This document shows positions 8,143-16,507 of a DNA stretch of 64,000 nucleotides, one piece after another. The notes under the pieces were generated by a model. That model saw only the letters and a list, made by a program, of their open reading frames with translations. It was not told the origin of the DNA and did not search any database. This stretch comes from Amycolatopsis bullii (GTDB taxonomy: Bacteria > Actinomycetota > Actinomycetes > Mycobacteriales > Pseudonocardiaceae). Where the stretch lies: positions 1-64,000 of the forward strand of contig NZ_BNAW01000046.1 in assembly GCF_014654205.1 (NCBI RefSeq), read 5' to 3'. The number at the start of each line of letters is the position of its first letter. Position 1 is the first letter of the stretch. The position numbers were made by a program, and so were the translations under genes.

Positions 8143-8207
8143 CGGTTGCGGCGAATTCGGGGTCTTCCCCGAGGCACCGGCGGCCGGGATACGGGCAGAC
8201 TGGGGTC

Positions 8208-8522
8208 ATGGACTGGCTCGTGAACCTCATCGCCGTCATCGTCGCGCTCGCGAGCGTGCTGGCCGCGCTGGGCCATGTGGGGTATCTGGCGCTGCTCAAC
8301 AACGCGGCGGGTAAGCGGGCCGGCGGCGCTCCGGTCGCGCAGTACGTCAAGAGCAGGTGGGCCGTTGCCGGCGGTACCACCGCGGCTTCCCTGTTCGCCT
8401 GGTTGCTCACGGCCGGGGGACCGACGCTGGACGTCTTCGCGATCATCGTCGCCGCCGGTAGCGGCGTGGTGGCGACGAAGGCGCTGCAATCCACGCGCGA
8501 CCGTTACCGCACGGGAGGCTGA
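8208..8522 (+). CDS. Small hypothetical membrane protein
   Basis: 104 residues from the ATG at 8208. Two or three hydrophobic segments: residues 1-30 (DWLVNLIAVIVALASVLAAL), about 52-66 and about 72-90 (LDVFAIIVAAGSGVVATKAL), with a basic C-terminus. No recognised domain. CAGACT six bases before the ATG may be a -10 for leaderless transcription. It follows chorismate mutase by 65 bases on the same strand but has a hairpin between, so it is probably an independent unit. Function unknown. Confidence 0.72.
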   Translation: MDWLVNLIAVIVALASVLAALGHVGYLALLNNAAGKRAGGAPVAQYVKSRWAVAGGTTAASLFAWLLTAGGPTLDVFAIIVAAGSGVVATKALQSTRDRYRTGG

Positions 8523-8524
8523 AA

Positions 8525-8624
8525 CCCCTGATCAGGGGCGATGGCACTGCGTGAAACTTCGCAGCGTCACCATCGCCCGTTCGGTCGCGCCCGACCGAGT
8601 GAAACCTCTGCAACTTGCAGGTTT
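8525..8624 (+). promoter_or_regulatory. Cluster of palindromes/hairpins after the small membrane gene
   Basis: Four structures in 100 bases. A 14-base palindrome CCCCTGATCAGGGG (8525-8538). A hairpin at 8537-8577 with arms GGCGATGG/CCATCGCC and inner CTGCG/CGCAG. A hairpin CGGTCG/CGACCG (8582-8597). A hairpin at 8602-8624 with arms AAACC/GGTTT and CTGCA/TGCAG. The first two may terminate the upstream gene; the rest could be operators or 5' structures for the unit starting near 8666. Confidence 0.45.
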
Positions 8625-8665
8625 GGGGGCGACTTTCTCCGCCGGATGCTCCTAGGGTTGAGGTT

Positions 8666-8872
8666 GTGAGGACCCTTGCGTCTGGGTCGGGCGATGCCCG
8701 GGGGACGCGCGGGGGCACTGGCCCCGCGCGCCTGCCGTCGCGTGCGCGTGCATTTGCGCAGTCCTTTGCGCAGTATTTCGAACGGGATTCCGCGCGTGAG
8801 GATGCTCCGATCGGGTCGTCCAGCCGCCGGACGGCGTCAGCAGCGCACGGCCGGGTGGTCGAGCCCACATGA
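8666..8872 (+). CDS. Possible leaderless small ORF overlapping the next gene (ATGA)
   Basis: 68 codons from a GTG at 8666. A good -10 (TAGGGT, 8653-8658) ends seven bases before the GTG, and the TGA stop overlaps the ATG at 8869 as ATGA, so it could be a translated upstream ORF coupled to the membrane protein. Against it, third codon positions are much poorer in G/C than in neighbouring genes, and no domain is recognisable apart from an aromatic patch, FAQSFAQYF. It may simply be a long 5' UTR. Confidence 0.3.
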   Translation: MRTLASGSGDARGTRGGTGPARLPSRARAFAQSFAQYFERDSAREDAPIGSSSRRTASAAHGRVVEPT

Positions 8873-10392
8873 GCCAAGGCACAGAGTTCCACGGACACGC
8901 CGCGATGCCCGCGCACCCCGGGCGGCACCGGCGTGGCGGCGCGGAAAGCTGGACGCCACCGCTGCCCGAGCACCGCCCCGTGCGGCACCACGCGGCGGGC
9001 GTCGCGCGCGAGCCCGGTTCGCCGCCCTTGCTGAGGTACGAGCCGCCCGAGCCCGGGTTTCCGGTGCGGTACCGCGGGACGGCCGAGGTCGGCTCACCCC
9101 CGTTGCGGCGGCAGGCGCGGGGCCAGGAACCCGGCTATCCGGCACGGTTCCGCGGAACAGCCGAGCCGCCGGAGGGTGGCGATCGCCCTTTCCGGCTCCG
9201 GGCCTCCGATTCCCGTCCGGGCGAACCTCCGGTGCCCGGTTCGCTTCCGTGGGCGCACCACCCTTCGGAGGCGGCTGACCGCCCTTTCCGGCCCTGCTCC
9301 GCCGTTCCCGAGCCGGCCGATCCGCCGGTTCGCGGACTGCTGCCGCTCGATCCGCCGTTGCTGCCGCAGCCGCGGAACCGGCGGCCCTCCGCTCCCCTGT
9401 TCCCCGCCGCGCACGGCAGCCTCCCCCTCGACGGCTTCGACCAGGACGAAGACGGCCAGGACGAGGCGCCCGTCACCGAAAGCCACGCCGAGCAGGCCGC
9501 CCGGCGCACCCGCGTCTCGCTGGCCGCTCCCGCGCCACGGAACGTCGACCTCGACGAAGAAGACGTCCGCATCTACTCCGCGCCACCGCTCGACGAGCTC
9601 GATGAGCTCGGCGGGCTCGGCGGGTTCGCCATCGGGTCCGTCCCCGCGTCGGTGACGCCGCCGAAGACCTGGAAGAAGGCCGCCTGGTTCGCCACCGGGG
9701 CCTCCGGAGCCGTCGTCGTCGGGCTGCTCTGCGCCGGCTCCTTCCTCGTCGGGAAGCCGCCGGTGGACCAGGCCGTTCAAGGCGCCTGGCCGGGCTACCA
9801 GGGCGCGCCCACCATCGCCGACCCCACCGGGGAGCACCGGCCGCCCACGCAGGGCGGCTCCGCGCCCGGGCCGGAGAGCCCGTCCCGGCCGGAAGACGAT
9901 GCCGCCGCCGGCAAGCCTGGCGGGGGTACCGGGCCGGTCGACGGCGTGGCTCCCCCTCCCCACGCCGGCACCCCCAACGCGCCCGACACGACGACGACGA
10001 CCGGCCCCGCCCGGCCGAGCGCGACCCCGCGGAAGCCACCGGTCACGCCCGCCCAGCGCGAAACCCCCGTCAAGCCACCGTGGTGGTACTCCTTCCCGCC
10101 CGACGCCCAGACCATGGGGGACAACTCGGAGAAGTTCTTCAACACCGTCACCACCGACCCGTCCGCGGCGTCGGCGGTGACCACCGGCCGGCTGCACGAC
10201 GAGGGGCCGCAGGCGCTCGCCGACCGCTACGCCGGCATCGCCTACTTCGAAGTCAAGAAGGTCAGCATCGACCAGCAGCGCGGCGTCACAGTCAACACCG
10301 TCGAAGTGACCCACACCGACGGAACCAAGACCGTCGAAGAGCGCACCCTGACCTTCGGCGACGGCGACAAGATCACCGCTGACGGCCAGTAG
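8869..10392 (+). CDS. Single-pass membrane protein with Pro-rich cytoplasmic part, function unknown
   Basis: 507 residues. Residues 1-270 are hydrophilic and Pro/Arg-rich, with repeated RYRGTAE and RFRGTAE blocks followed by Asp/Glu-rich stretches. One transmembrane helix lies at about 271-295 (AAWFATGASGAVVVGLLCAG). Outside it comes a Pro/Thr/Gly linker, then a compact C-terminal domain from about residue 400 to the end (WWYSFPPDAQ...VNTVEVTHTDGTKTVEERTL). No family recognised. It opens a run of four same-strand genes that ends with a receptor-like Ser/Thr kinase and a pseudokinase. The cytoplasmic tail, with many Ser and Thr, would be a candidate kinase substrate (inference). The start is fixed by the ATGA overlap. 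Confidence 0.82.
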   Translation: MSQGTEFHGHAAMPAHPGRHRRGGAESWTPPLPEHRPVRHHAAGVAREPGSPPLLRYEPPEPGFPVRYRGTAEVGSPPLRRQARGQEPGYPARFRGTAEPPEGGDRPFRLRASDSRPGEPPVPGSLPWAHHPSEAADRPFRPCSAVPEPADPPVRGLLPLDPPLLPQPRNRRPSAPLFPAAHGSLPLDGFDQDEDGQDEAPVTESHAEQAARRTRVSLAAPAPRNVDLDEEDVRIYSAPPLDELDELGGLGGFAIGSVPASVTPPKTWKKAAWFATGASGAVVVGLLCAGSFLVGKPPVDQAVQGAWPGYQGAPTIADPTGEHRPPTQGGSAPGPESPSRPEDDAAAGKPGGGTGPVDGVAPPPHAGTPNAPDTTTTTGPARPSATPRKPPVTPAQRETPVKPPWWYSFPPDAQTMGDNSEKFFNTVTTDPSAASAVTTGRLHDEGPQALADRYAGIAYFEVKKVSIDQQRGVTVNTVEVTHTDGTKTVEERTLTFGDGDKITADGQ

Positions 10393-10440
10393 CCGCACCT
10401 GCACGTGCGGTTCGCCCGTTCTGATGCACGTGCGGTGCGC
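10393..10440 (+). repeat. Direct repeat GCACGTGCGGT x2 with hairpin
   Basis: GCACGTGCGG at 10401 and again at 10426, 25 bases apart, each with a central CACGTG. The first copy also pairs with CCGCAC at 10393. It lies just after the stop at 10392, so it could be a terminator or a tandem operator for the next gene. Confidence 0.45.
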
Positions 10441-10664
10441 CGAGCGGTTATGCCTGGTCCGGGTGGGTGACATAAGCTGCCGCTCGTCGTGTGGCGACGG
10501 CATTCCGGCGACAGAGCCTGGTGGTCGTCGTCCCCACAGGGTTACCTGACGACAACGAATCCGACAGTGAATCCCAAGACCGGCCACGAGCCGGCCGACC
10601 GGACCAACGGGAGCCCGGCCGAACGGCCGGGCGACCGTCCCCGGAACCCAGAGCGAGGACTTTC

Positions 10665-11525
10665 GTGCTTGATCGGCAGCGCACACGGCGTGAGTCACCC
10701 CACGCCGTCCGCGTCGAGGACGTCATCCCGGCCGAGATCCTGGACGGCGTCGCCGACGCCGACCGCGACCACCTCGAGCAGGTCTTTCGCGACCCACAGC
10801 GGTTCCTGCCGGCGCGGCCCGAGCCGGTCCGCGAGCCGGAGCAGGCCGAAGACGACGGCGAGCCGGAAAGCCGGTTCGCGCGCCGCGCGAAGCTGACCGG
10901 GCTGGTCGCCGCGGGCGCGCTCGTCGCCGGCGCCGTGGTCGCCGCGCCGATGCTGACCAGCTCGCACCGCGCCGCCACCTCCTCCGGCGGCCAGTCCACG
11001 CCCGCCGGGTTCACCGGCGCGGCGGAGCTCGGCGGCCTCGCCGTCCCGCAGCACCAGGCCGGTGGCAGCGCGCCGGAGCGGCACAGCCCGGCGACGCCGG
11101 GCACGCGCGCCGAGGACCCGCCGTCCACCCAGCCGGTGAACGGCACCCCGCGGTCCCAGCCGGCCCCGGTCGCCACCACCCCCGTCCCGGACAAGGCCGC
11201 CGACGCCCGCAGCGCGAGCCGCAAGATCCAGGCCGTCAAGGAGTTCTACGCCAAGATCGCCCGCGACTCGGCGGGCGCGCTGGCGCTGCTGAGCCCGGCG
11301 CTGGTCGACGGCACGGCCGGCGAGCTGGTCCGCACCTGGAGCTCGATGGACGCCATCGACGTCCAGGAGGGCGACACGCAGATCAACCCGGACGGCTCGA
11401 TCCTCGCGGTCGCGACGCTGCACCGGCCGGACGGCGCACTGGTGCGCGTCACCCAGTTGTTCCGGGTCGCCGACGCCGGTGGGCTGATCACCGAAGCCCA
11501 GCTCGTCTCCGCCCAATACATGTAG
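10665..11525 (+). CDS. Single-pass membrane protein, function unknown
   Basis: 286 residues from a GTG at 10665, chosen because GAGCGAGGA lies just upstream; the frame is open back to 10491. The N-terminal 80 residues are charged (VRVEDVIPAEILDGVADADR). One transmembrane helix lies near residues 77-97 (GLVAAGALVAGAVVAAPML), then an extracellular Ser/Thr/Pro linker. The C-terminal domain of about 110 residues (IQAVKEFYAKIARDSAGALALLSP...) resembles the NTF2-like or cystatin-like folds common on actinobacterial membrane proteins (low confidence). It has the same overall layout as the protein encoded just upstream, and both precede the kinase pair. Confidence 0.8.
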   Translation: MLDRQRTRRESPHAVRVEDVIPAEILDGVADADRDHLEQVFRDPQRFLPARPEPVREPEQAEDDGEPESRFARRAKLTGLVAAGALVAGAVVAAPMLTSSHRAATSSGGQSTPAGFTGAAELGGLAVPQHQAGGSAPERHSPATPGTRAEDPPSTQPVNGTPRSQPAPVATTPVPDKAADARSASRKIQAVKEFYAKIARDSAGALALLSPALVDGTAGELVRTWSSMDAIDVQEGDTQINPDGSILAVATLHRPDGALVRVTQLFRVADAGGLITEAQLVSAQYM

Positions 11526-11740
11526 CCCACGGCGACCACCCCTTCACCCCAGGTTCAAGTGCCCGTGCCGGATTCGTGTGCGCAGAGTGAGCGCCTAGCC
11601 TTGTCACGGGCCGGTCTCGGAAAAACCGGCTCAGAGCCCACGACATGTGCATACGCTCCAGCGAAGCGGCGTGTTCGCGGCCGCGTCACCAGGCATCGAA
11701 CCGCACGCCCTGGTGAAGCCGGAGCCCAAAGGGAGGTCGC

Positions 11741-13363
11741 GTGAGCGACGAGGGTCGTCTGGTCGCCGATCGGTACCGCATCGTCGGCCGGATCGGCACG
11801 GGCGCGATGGGGGCCGTCTGGCAGGCGCACGACGAGGTCCTGGGCCGCACCGTGGCCATCAAGCAGCTCCTGCTCCAGCCGCACCTGGACCAGCACGACG
11901 CCGAGGACGCCCGCCAGCGGACGATGCGCGAGGGCCGGATCGCGGCCCGGCTGCACCACCCCAACGCGATCTCCGTCTTCGACGTCGTCACCGACGACAA
12001 CGGCCAGCCGTGCCTGATCATGGAGTACCTCAACTCCACCAGCCTGGCCGCCGTGCTGCAGGAGCGCCGCACGCTGCCGCCGACCGAGGTGGCGCGCATC
12101 GGCGCCCAGGTCGCCGCGGCGCTGCGCGAGGCGCACGCGGTCGGCATCGTGCACCGGGACATCAAGCCGGGCAACATCCTGCTCGGCGGCAACGGCGTCG
12201 TGAAGATCACCGACTTCGGCATCTCCCGCGCCAAGGACGACGTCACGGTCACCAAGACCGGGATGATCGCCGGCACCCCCGCCTACCTGGCCCCCGAGGT
12301 CGCCATCGGCGGCGAGCCCGGCCCGGAGTCCGACGTCTTCTCCCTCGGCTCCACGCTCTACGCGGCGTGCGAGGGCCAGCCGCCGTTCGGGCTGTCCGAG
12401 AACACGCTGAGCCTGCTGCACGCGGTCGCGGCCGGGCAGATCAACCCGCCGCGCCAGTCCGGGCCGCTGGCCAGCGTGCTGGCCGTGCTGCTGCACCCGG
12501 AAGTCGAACACCGGCCGACCGCCGAGGAGTGCGAAGAGCTGCTCGCGGCCGTCGCCCGCGGCGAGACCCCGCTGGGTGGCCCGGCCGACGAGACCATGAT
12601 GGCGCCGTCCGCCGGCGTCCTCGGCGCGGCCGCCGTCGCCGACCCGAACGCGACGCAGATGTTCGACGAGATCCCCGCGGGTCACTCGGGCACGCTGCTC
12701 AACGGCGGCGGCGCCCCGACGCAGGCCGTGCCGTTCTACGACGAGGACGACTACCCCGAGGCCACCGGCTACCCGGAGAACGACTACGACGGGTACGACC
12801 ACTACCGCGACGACGACCAGCACGCGGCCGGGGGCGTGCCGCCGGGGCTGGCCGCGACCCGCGCCGTGCCGGTGCCGCCGCACGAGCACGACGGGTACGA
12901 GGACGACTACGACGATTACGACGACGACCCGGAGCCGCCCCCGGCGCGGTCGCGGCCCCAATTGAGCCCGGTCGACGAAGACGACAAGCCCGGCGCGTGG
13001 AAGCGCCCGGCGATCATCGGCGGCGTCGTGGTCGTGGGCCTGGTCGCGCTGGTCGTCTGGCTGCTGAGCCCGAACAACCCGGAGGCACCGGCCGCGCCGG
13101 TGCCCAGCACCAAGCCGTCGCCCGTCGCCACGTCGGAGTCGGAGCCGTCGACGTCGGAGACGCCGTTCAGCACGGCGGAGGTGCCGCCTCCGGTGAGCGA
13201 GACGACGTCGTCGTCGAAGCGCGCGACCACGTCGAGGGCCAGCGAGACGCCGACGACCACGCCGTCGAAGACGTCAACAAAGACGACGCCGCCGGAAACC
13301 AGCAGCGAAGCTCCGCCGTCGAGCTCGCAGGCGACGCCACCACCCACTTCCACCACGCCGTGA
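11741..13363 (+). CDS. Receptor-type serine/threonine protein kinase (Hanks type)
   Basis: 540 residues from a GTG at 11741, with AGGGAGG upstream. The kinase domain (about 11-275) is intact: Gly loop GTGAMGAVW, VAIK (K41), HRDIKPGN with catalytic D140, DFG (158-160), and an activation loop with several Thr before PAYLAPE. An acidic Tyr/Asp-rich juxtamembrane region follows. One transmembrane helix at about 428-448 (AIIGGVVVVGLVALVVWLL) precedes an extracellular Ser/Thr/Pro tail of about 90 residues without a PASTA or sensor fold. Ten bases separate it from a pseudokinase gene. It probably phosphorylates the neighbouring membrane proteins or the pseudokinase (inference). Confidence 0.95.
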   Translation: MSDEGRLVADRYRIVGRIGTGAMGAVWQAHDEVLGRTVAIKQLLLQPHLDQHDAEDARQRTMREGRIAARLHHPNAISVFDVVTDDNGQPCLIMEYLNSTSLAAVLQERRTLPPTEVARIGAQVAAALREAHAVGIVHRDIKPGNILLGGNGVVKITDFGISRAKDDVTVTKTGMIAGTPAYLAPEVAIGGEPGPESDVFSLGSTLYAACEGQPPFGLSENTLSLLHAVAAGQINPPRQSGPLASVLAVLLHPEVEHRPTAEECEELLAAVARGETPLGGPADETMMAPSAGVLGAAAVADPNATQMFDEIPAGHSGTLLNGGGAPTQAVPFYDEDDYPEATGYPENDYDGYDHYRDDDQHAAGGVPPGLAATRAVPVPPHEHDGYEDDYDDYDDDPEPPPARSRPQLSPVDEDDKPGAWKRPAIIGGVVVVGLVALVVWLLSPNNPEAPAAPVPSTKPSPVATSESEPSTSETPFSTAEVPPPVSETTSSSKRATTSRASETPTTTPSKTSTKTTPPETSSEAPPSSSQATPPPTSTTP

Positions 13364-13373
13364 CCCGAGGTAT

Positions 13374-14486
13374 GTGTTGAGTTCCGAAGGCACCATCGTC
13401 GGCGGCCGGTTCCGGCTGGACCAGCCGATCGGCCGCGGCCGCGCGGGCATCGTGTGGCTGGCGTTCGACACGCGGCTGTTCCGCACCGTCGCGATGAAGC
13501 GGATGTACCTGCCGGTCGGCGCGGGTGAGCGTGCCGAGCAGGCGCGCGCCGCCGCCATGCAGGAAGGCAAGGACGCGGCCCGGATCGAGCACCCGTGCGC
13601 GATCAAGGTGTTCGACGTGCTGCCGGACGGCCAGGACGTCTGGCTGGTGATGGAGTACATCCCGTCGCGCAGCATGGCGACGTTCCTCGCCGAGCACGGC
13701 CGGCTCACCCCCGACCAGGCGGCGCAGCTGGGCATCCAGCTCGGCAACGCGCTGGCGGCCATCCACGCGGCCGGGTTCGTGCACCGCACCCTCGAGCCGG
13801 GCACGGTGCTGCTGGCCGACGACGGCGGCGTCAAGCTCACCGACATCGGGATCAGCGGCGGCGGGCCGAGCCCGGCGTACGTGGCCCCCGAGGTCGCGCG
13901 CGGCCTGCCGGGCACGCCGGCGGCGGACGTCTTCTCCCTCGGCGCGACGCTCTACACCTCCGTGGAGGGCGTGCCGCCGTTCGGGGACGACGGCCAGTCG
14001 TCCGAGCGCCCGCCGCAGAACTCGGGCGTGCTGACCGAGGCGCTGCGCAAGATGCTGCGTCCGGACCCGAACACGCGGCCGACGATGGCGGACACCGTCC
14101 ACTCGCTGAAGGCGATCACCGAAGGCCGGGAAACGGCGTTCATCCCGCCGACCGCGCCGGCGATGCCGACCATGCCGGTCGGATGGCCGGCGGGGCCGGG
14201 CGGCCCCCCGATGCCGCCCCCGGGCGCGCCGATGCCCTCGGGCCCGCAGTTCCAGCCGCAGTACCCGATGACGCCGCCGCCGGGCTACGCGCAGGGGGCG
14301 ACGCAGCAGATCCCGCCGGTTCCGCCCGCCCCCCAGGCAACGCAGTACGCGCCGCCGCCCGCCGCCGCGTCGCAGCCCGCCGAGCAGTGGAACCTGCCGG
14401 TGTCGAAGAAGACGCTGGTCACCGTGGCCGCGATCCTCGCCGCGGTGCTGGTCGGCATCCTCGTCACGGAGCTGTTCTTCGTCTAG
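13374..14486 (+). CDS. Membrane-anchored protein pseudokinase
   Basis: 370 residues from a GTG at 13374 with a GAGG site; TTG at 13377 is possible. Kinase fold with IGRGRAGIVW, VAMK (K42), EYIPSRS and a kept APEV motif. The catalytic HRDxKPxN is HRTLEPGT: Asp becomes T139, Lys becomes E141 and Asn becomes T144. DFG is DIG (157-159). Phosphotransfer is therefore unlikely, although ATP could still bind. A Pro/Met/Gln-rich linker leads to a C-terminal transmembrane helix (KTLVTVAAILAAVLVGIL) with almost nothing outside. It lies ten bases after an active kinase, so it may act as scaffold, substrate or regulator. The 3' end overlaps the convergent lysR gene by four bases. Confidence 0.9.
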   Translation: MLSSEGTIVGGRFRLDQPIGRGRAGIVWLAFDTRLFRTVAMKRMYLPVGAGERAEQARAAAMQEGKDAARIEHPCAIKVFDVLPDGQDVWLVMEYIPSRSMATFLAEHGRLTPDQAAQLGIQLGNALAAIHAAGFVHRTLEPGTVLLADDGGVKLTDIGISGGGPSPAYVAPEVARGLPGTPAADVFSLGATLYTSVEGVPPFGDDGQSSERPPQNSGVLTEALRKMLRPDPNTRPTMADTVHSLKAITEGRETAFIPPTAPAMPTMPVGWPAGPGGPPMPPPGAPMPSGPQFQPQYPMTPPPGYAQGATQQIPPVPPAPQATQYAPPPAAASQPAEQWNLPVSKKTLVTVAAILAAVLVGILVTELFFV

Positions 14487-15385
14487 GCCACCTTGGCGGT
14501 CGCCGCGCGCATGGCGGCCAGCAGCGTGCGGACGGCCGGGTGGCCCGAGGCCCGCGACGCGACCGCCGCGTGGATCGCGCGGACCGGCTCCGGGTGGCGG
14601 ATGCGGCGGACGACCACTCCCGGATGCTGTGCGCCGAGCCCGAGCTCGGGGATCAGGCCGACGCCGATGCCGGCGGCGACGAACCCCTGCGCCGTCTGGT
14701 AGTCCTCGGACTCGACCACGATGTTCGGCGCGAAGCCGGCCGACGCGCAGGCGCCCTGCAGGATGTCGCGGCAGATACCGGGCAGGCCGTCGACGCCGAC
14801 CCAGGGCTCCTCGGCGAACTCCGTGAGGTCCAGCACGCGCTTGCGGGCCAGCGGGTGGGCCTTCGGCAGCACGGCCCGGTACGGGTCGTCGAGCAGGTGC
14901 ACCAGCTCGATGCCCTTGGCGGGCGGGGTCTGGCGCGGGAAGACGGTGATCGCCACGTCCGCGTCACCCGATTCGACGTCCAGGATCGGGTCGTCGAGCT
15001 CGACCAGCTTGAGGTCCAGGCGCACCCCGGGGTGCTCGCGGCGGACGGCGGCGATGGCGGGCGGGACGAGCGACGCCCCGGCCGTCGCGAAGTAGCGGAT
15101 CGCCACGCGGCCGGTGCGGCCCTCCTTGAGCTCGGTCAGCGCCGCTTCGGCCTTGGCGAGCTCGGTGCTGAGCGTCTCCGCGTGTTCGGACAGCAGCGCC
15201 CCCGCCGCCGTCGGTCGGACGCCGCGGCCGACGCGTTCGAGCAGTTCGGTGCCGGCCTCGCGTTCCAGCGCGGACAGCTGCTGGCTGATCGCGGACGGCG
15301 TGTAGCCGAGGTTGCGGGCCGCGGCGGTGATCGACCCGCTGGTGATGACGGCGCGGAGGACCTGCATGCGGCGGACGTCGAGCAT
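14483..15385 (-). CDS. LysR-family transcriptional regulator
   Basis: 300 residues. N-terminal winged HTH (MLDVRRMQVLRAVITSGSIT...TPSAISQQLSALE) and a periplasmic-binding-like effector domain from about residue 90 (GRVAIRYFATAGASLVPPAI). It is divergent from the EamA exporter gene at 15490 with a 104-base gap, the usual arrangement for a LysR regulator and its target. It would be expected to control that exporter and itself. The effector is unknown. Full family length. Confidence 0.93.
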   Translation of the reverse strand: MLDVRRMQVLRAVITSGSITAAARNLGYTPSAISQQLSALEREAGTELLERVGRGVRPTAAGALLSEHAETLSTELAKAEAALTELKEGRTGRVAIRYFATAGASLVPPAIAAVRREHPGVRLDLKLVELDDPILDVESGDADVAITVFPRQTPPAKGIELVHLLDDPYRAVLPKAHPLARKRVLDLTEFAEEPWVGVDGLPGICRDILQGACASAGFAPNIVVESEDYQTAQGFVAAGIGVGLIPELGLGAQHPGVVVRRIRHPEPVRAIHAAVASRASGHPAVRTLLAAMRAATAKVA

Positions 15386-15489
15386 GGCCCTGATCGTACA
15401 GCTCAGCTTAAGTGTTCGTGCAGTTAATTTCGCTTGTCCTTACGTCTGGTCCGGGCGAAGCTGACCTCGGCTGTCGAAGGAGGACTGGG
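15386..15489. promoter_or_regulatory. LysR-type divergent promoter/operator region
   Basis: Contains TTAA-N10-TTAA (within CAGCTTAAGTGTTCGTGCAG and the following TTAATT), the only A/T-rich patch between the regulator and exporter genes. LysR boxes are typically T-N11-A with dyad symmetry, so this is a plausible but unproven operator. Confidence 0.4.
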
Positions 15490-16395
15490 GTGGGCGAGAC
15501 GAAGACCCTGCTCAGGATCGGTGCGCTGGCGCTGATGTGGGGCTCGAGCTTCTTCTGGATCAAGCTGGGGCTGGGGATGTTCTCGCCGGTCCAGCTGGTC
15601 CTGGCGCGACTGGTGCTGGGCGCGGCGATGCTGCTCGTGCTGTGCCGGCTGCAGCGGGCGCGGCTGCCGCGCGACCGCCGGATGTGGGGCCACCTCGCGG
15701 TCGCGGCGTTCTTCCACAACGCGCTGCCGTTCCTGCTGTTCGCGATCGGCGAGACGACGGTCGATTCCGGCATCACCGGCGTGCTGAACTCGACGACGCC
15801 GCTGTGGGTGCTGCTCGCGGCGCCGCTGATGGGGACGTCGTCGCGGATGACCGCGGCGAGGCTGACCGGGCTGGTCGTCGGGCTCGGCGGGATCCTGCTG
15901 ATCTTCGCGCCGTGGCAGGCGTCGGGCCTGCTGAGCTGGGGCGCCCTGGCGTGCCTCGCGGCCGCGGCGAGCTACGGCTTCGCGTTCGTCTACGAGGGCA
16001 AGTACCTGTCCTCCTCGACGTCTTCGCCGTACGCGATTTCGGCCGGGCAGATGCTGCTGGCCAGCGGGATGCTCGTCCTGGCCCTGCCGGTCGGCGGGTT
16101 CACGCCGGTGCACGTGTCGACGGGGCCGCTGCTGGCGGTGCTGGTGCTGGGCATCGGCTCGACGGGAATCGCGTTCGCGCTCAACTACCAGCTGCTGGCC
16201 AGCGAGGGCGCGGTGGCGGCGTCGGTGGTCGGGTACCTGCTGCCGGTCGTGTCGGTGCTGCTCGGGGCGGGGTTCCTGGGCGAGCAGCTGCACCTGCGGG
16301 TGATCGCGGGGATGGTGGTCGTGCTCGGCGGGGTGGCGCTGACGCGGATTCCCCAGCGGGTGCCGTCCGCGGAGCCGGCGATGGAACGCGTCTAG
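15490..16395 (+). CDS. EamA/DMT-family transporter
   Basis: 301 residues from a GTG at 15490 preceded by AAGGAGGA; the longer frame from 15412 is not needed. About ten transmembrane helices in two EamA repeats, with the family start ALMWGSSFFWIKLGL, an ETTVDSGITGVLNSTTPLWV segment after helix 3, and LNYQLLASEGAVAASVVGYL in the second repeat. It probably exports a small metabolite or amino acid. Divergent from its likely LysR regulator. Confidence 0.92.
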   Translation: MGETKTLLRIGALALMWGSSFFWIKLGLGMFSPVQLVLARLVLGAAMLLVLCRLQRARLPRDRRMWGHLAVAAFFHNALPFLLFAIGETTVDSGITGVLNSTTPLWVLLAAPLMGTSSRMTAARLTGLVVGLGGILLIFAPWQASGLLSWGALACLAAAASYGFAFVYEGKYLSSSTSSPYAISAGQMLLASGMLVLALPVGGFTPVHVSTGPLLAVLVLGIGSTGIAFALNYQLLASEGAVAASVVGYLLPVVSVLLGAGFLGEQLHLRVIAGMVVVLGGVALTRIPQRVPSAEPAMERV

Positions 16396-16507
16396 GGAAA
16401 CCCAGCTGGGAGCGCCGAGGAAGAACGTCACTCCATCGTGTGTTGACGCGGAACCCGGGCCGCCCAGACCATGGGTCGGGCCGGACGTCGTGGACCCGGG
16501 GGGAACC

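Noticed and set aside
13372..13380. ATG TGT TGA minimal ORF overlapping the pseudokinase start
   Set aside because: Probably a chance overlap with the GTG start; no evidence for translation.
15412..15489. 26-residue N-terminal extension of the EamA transporter
   Set aside because: A strong AAGGAGGA site precedes GTG 15490; the extension overlaps the likely operator.
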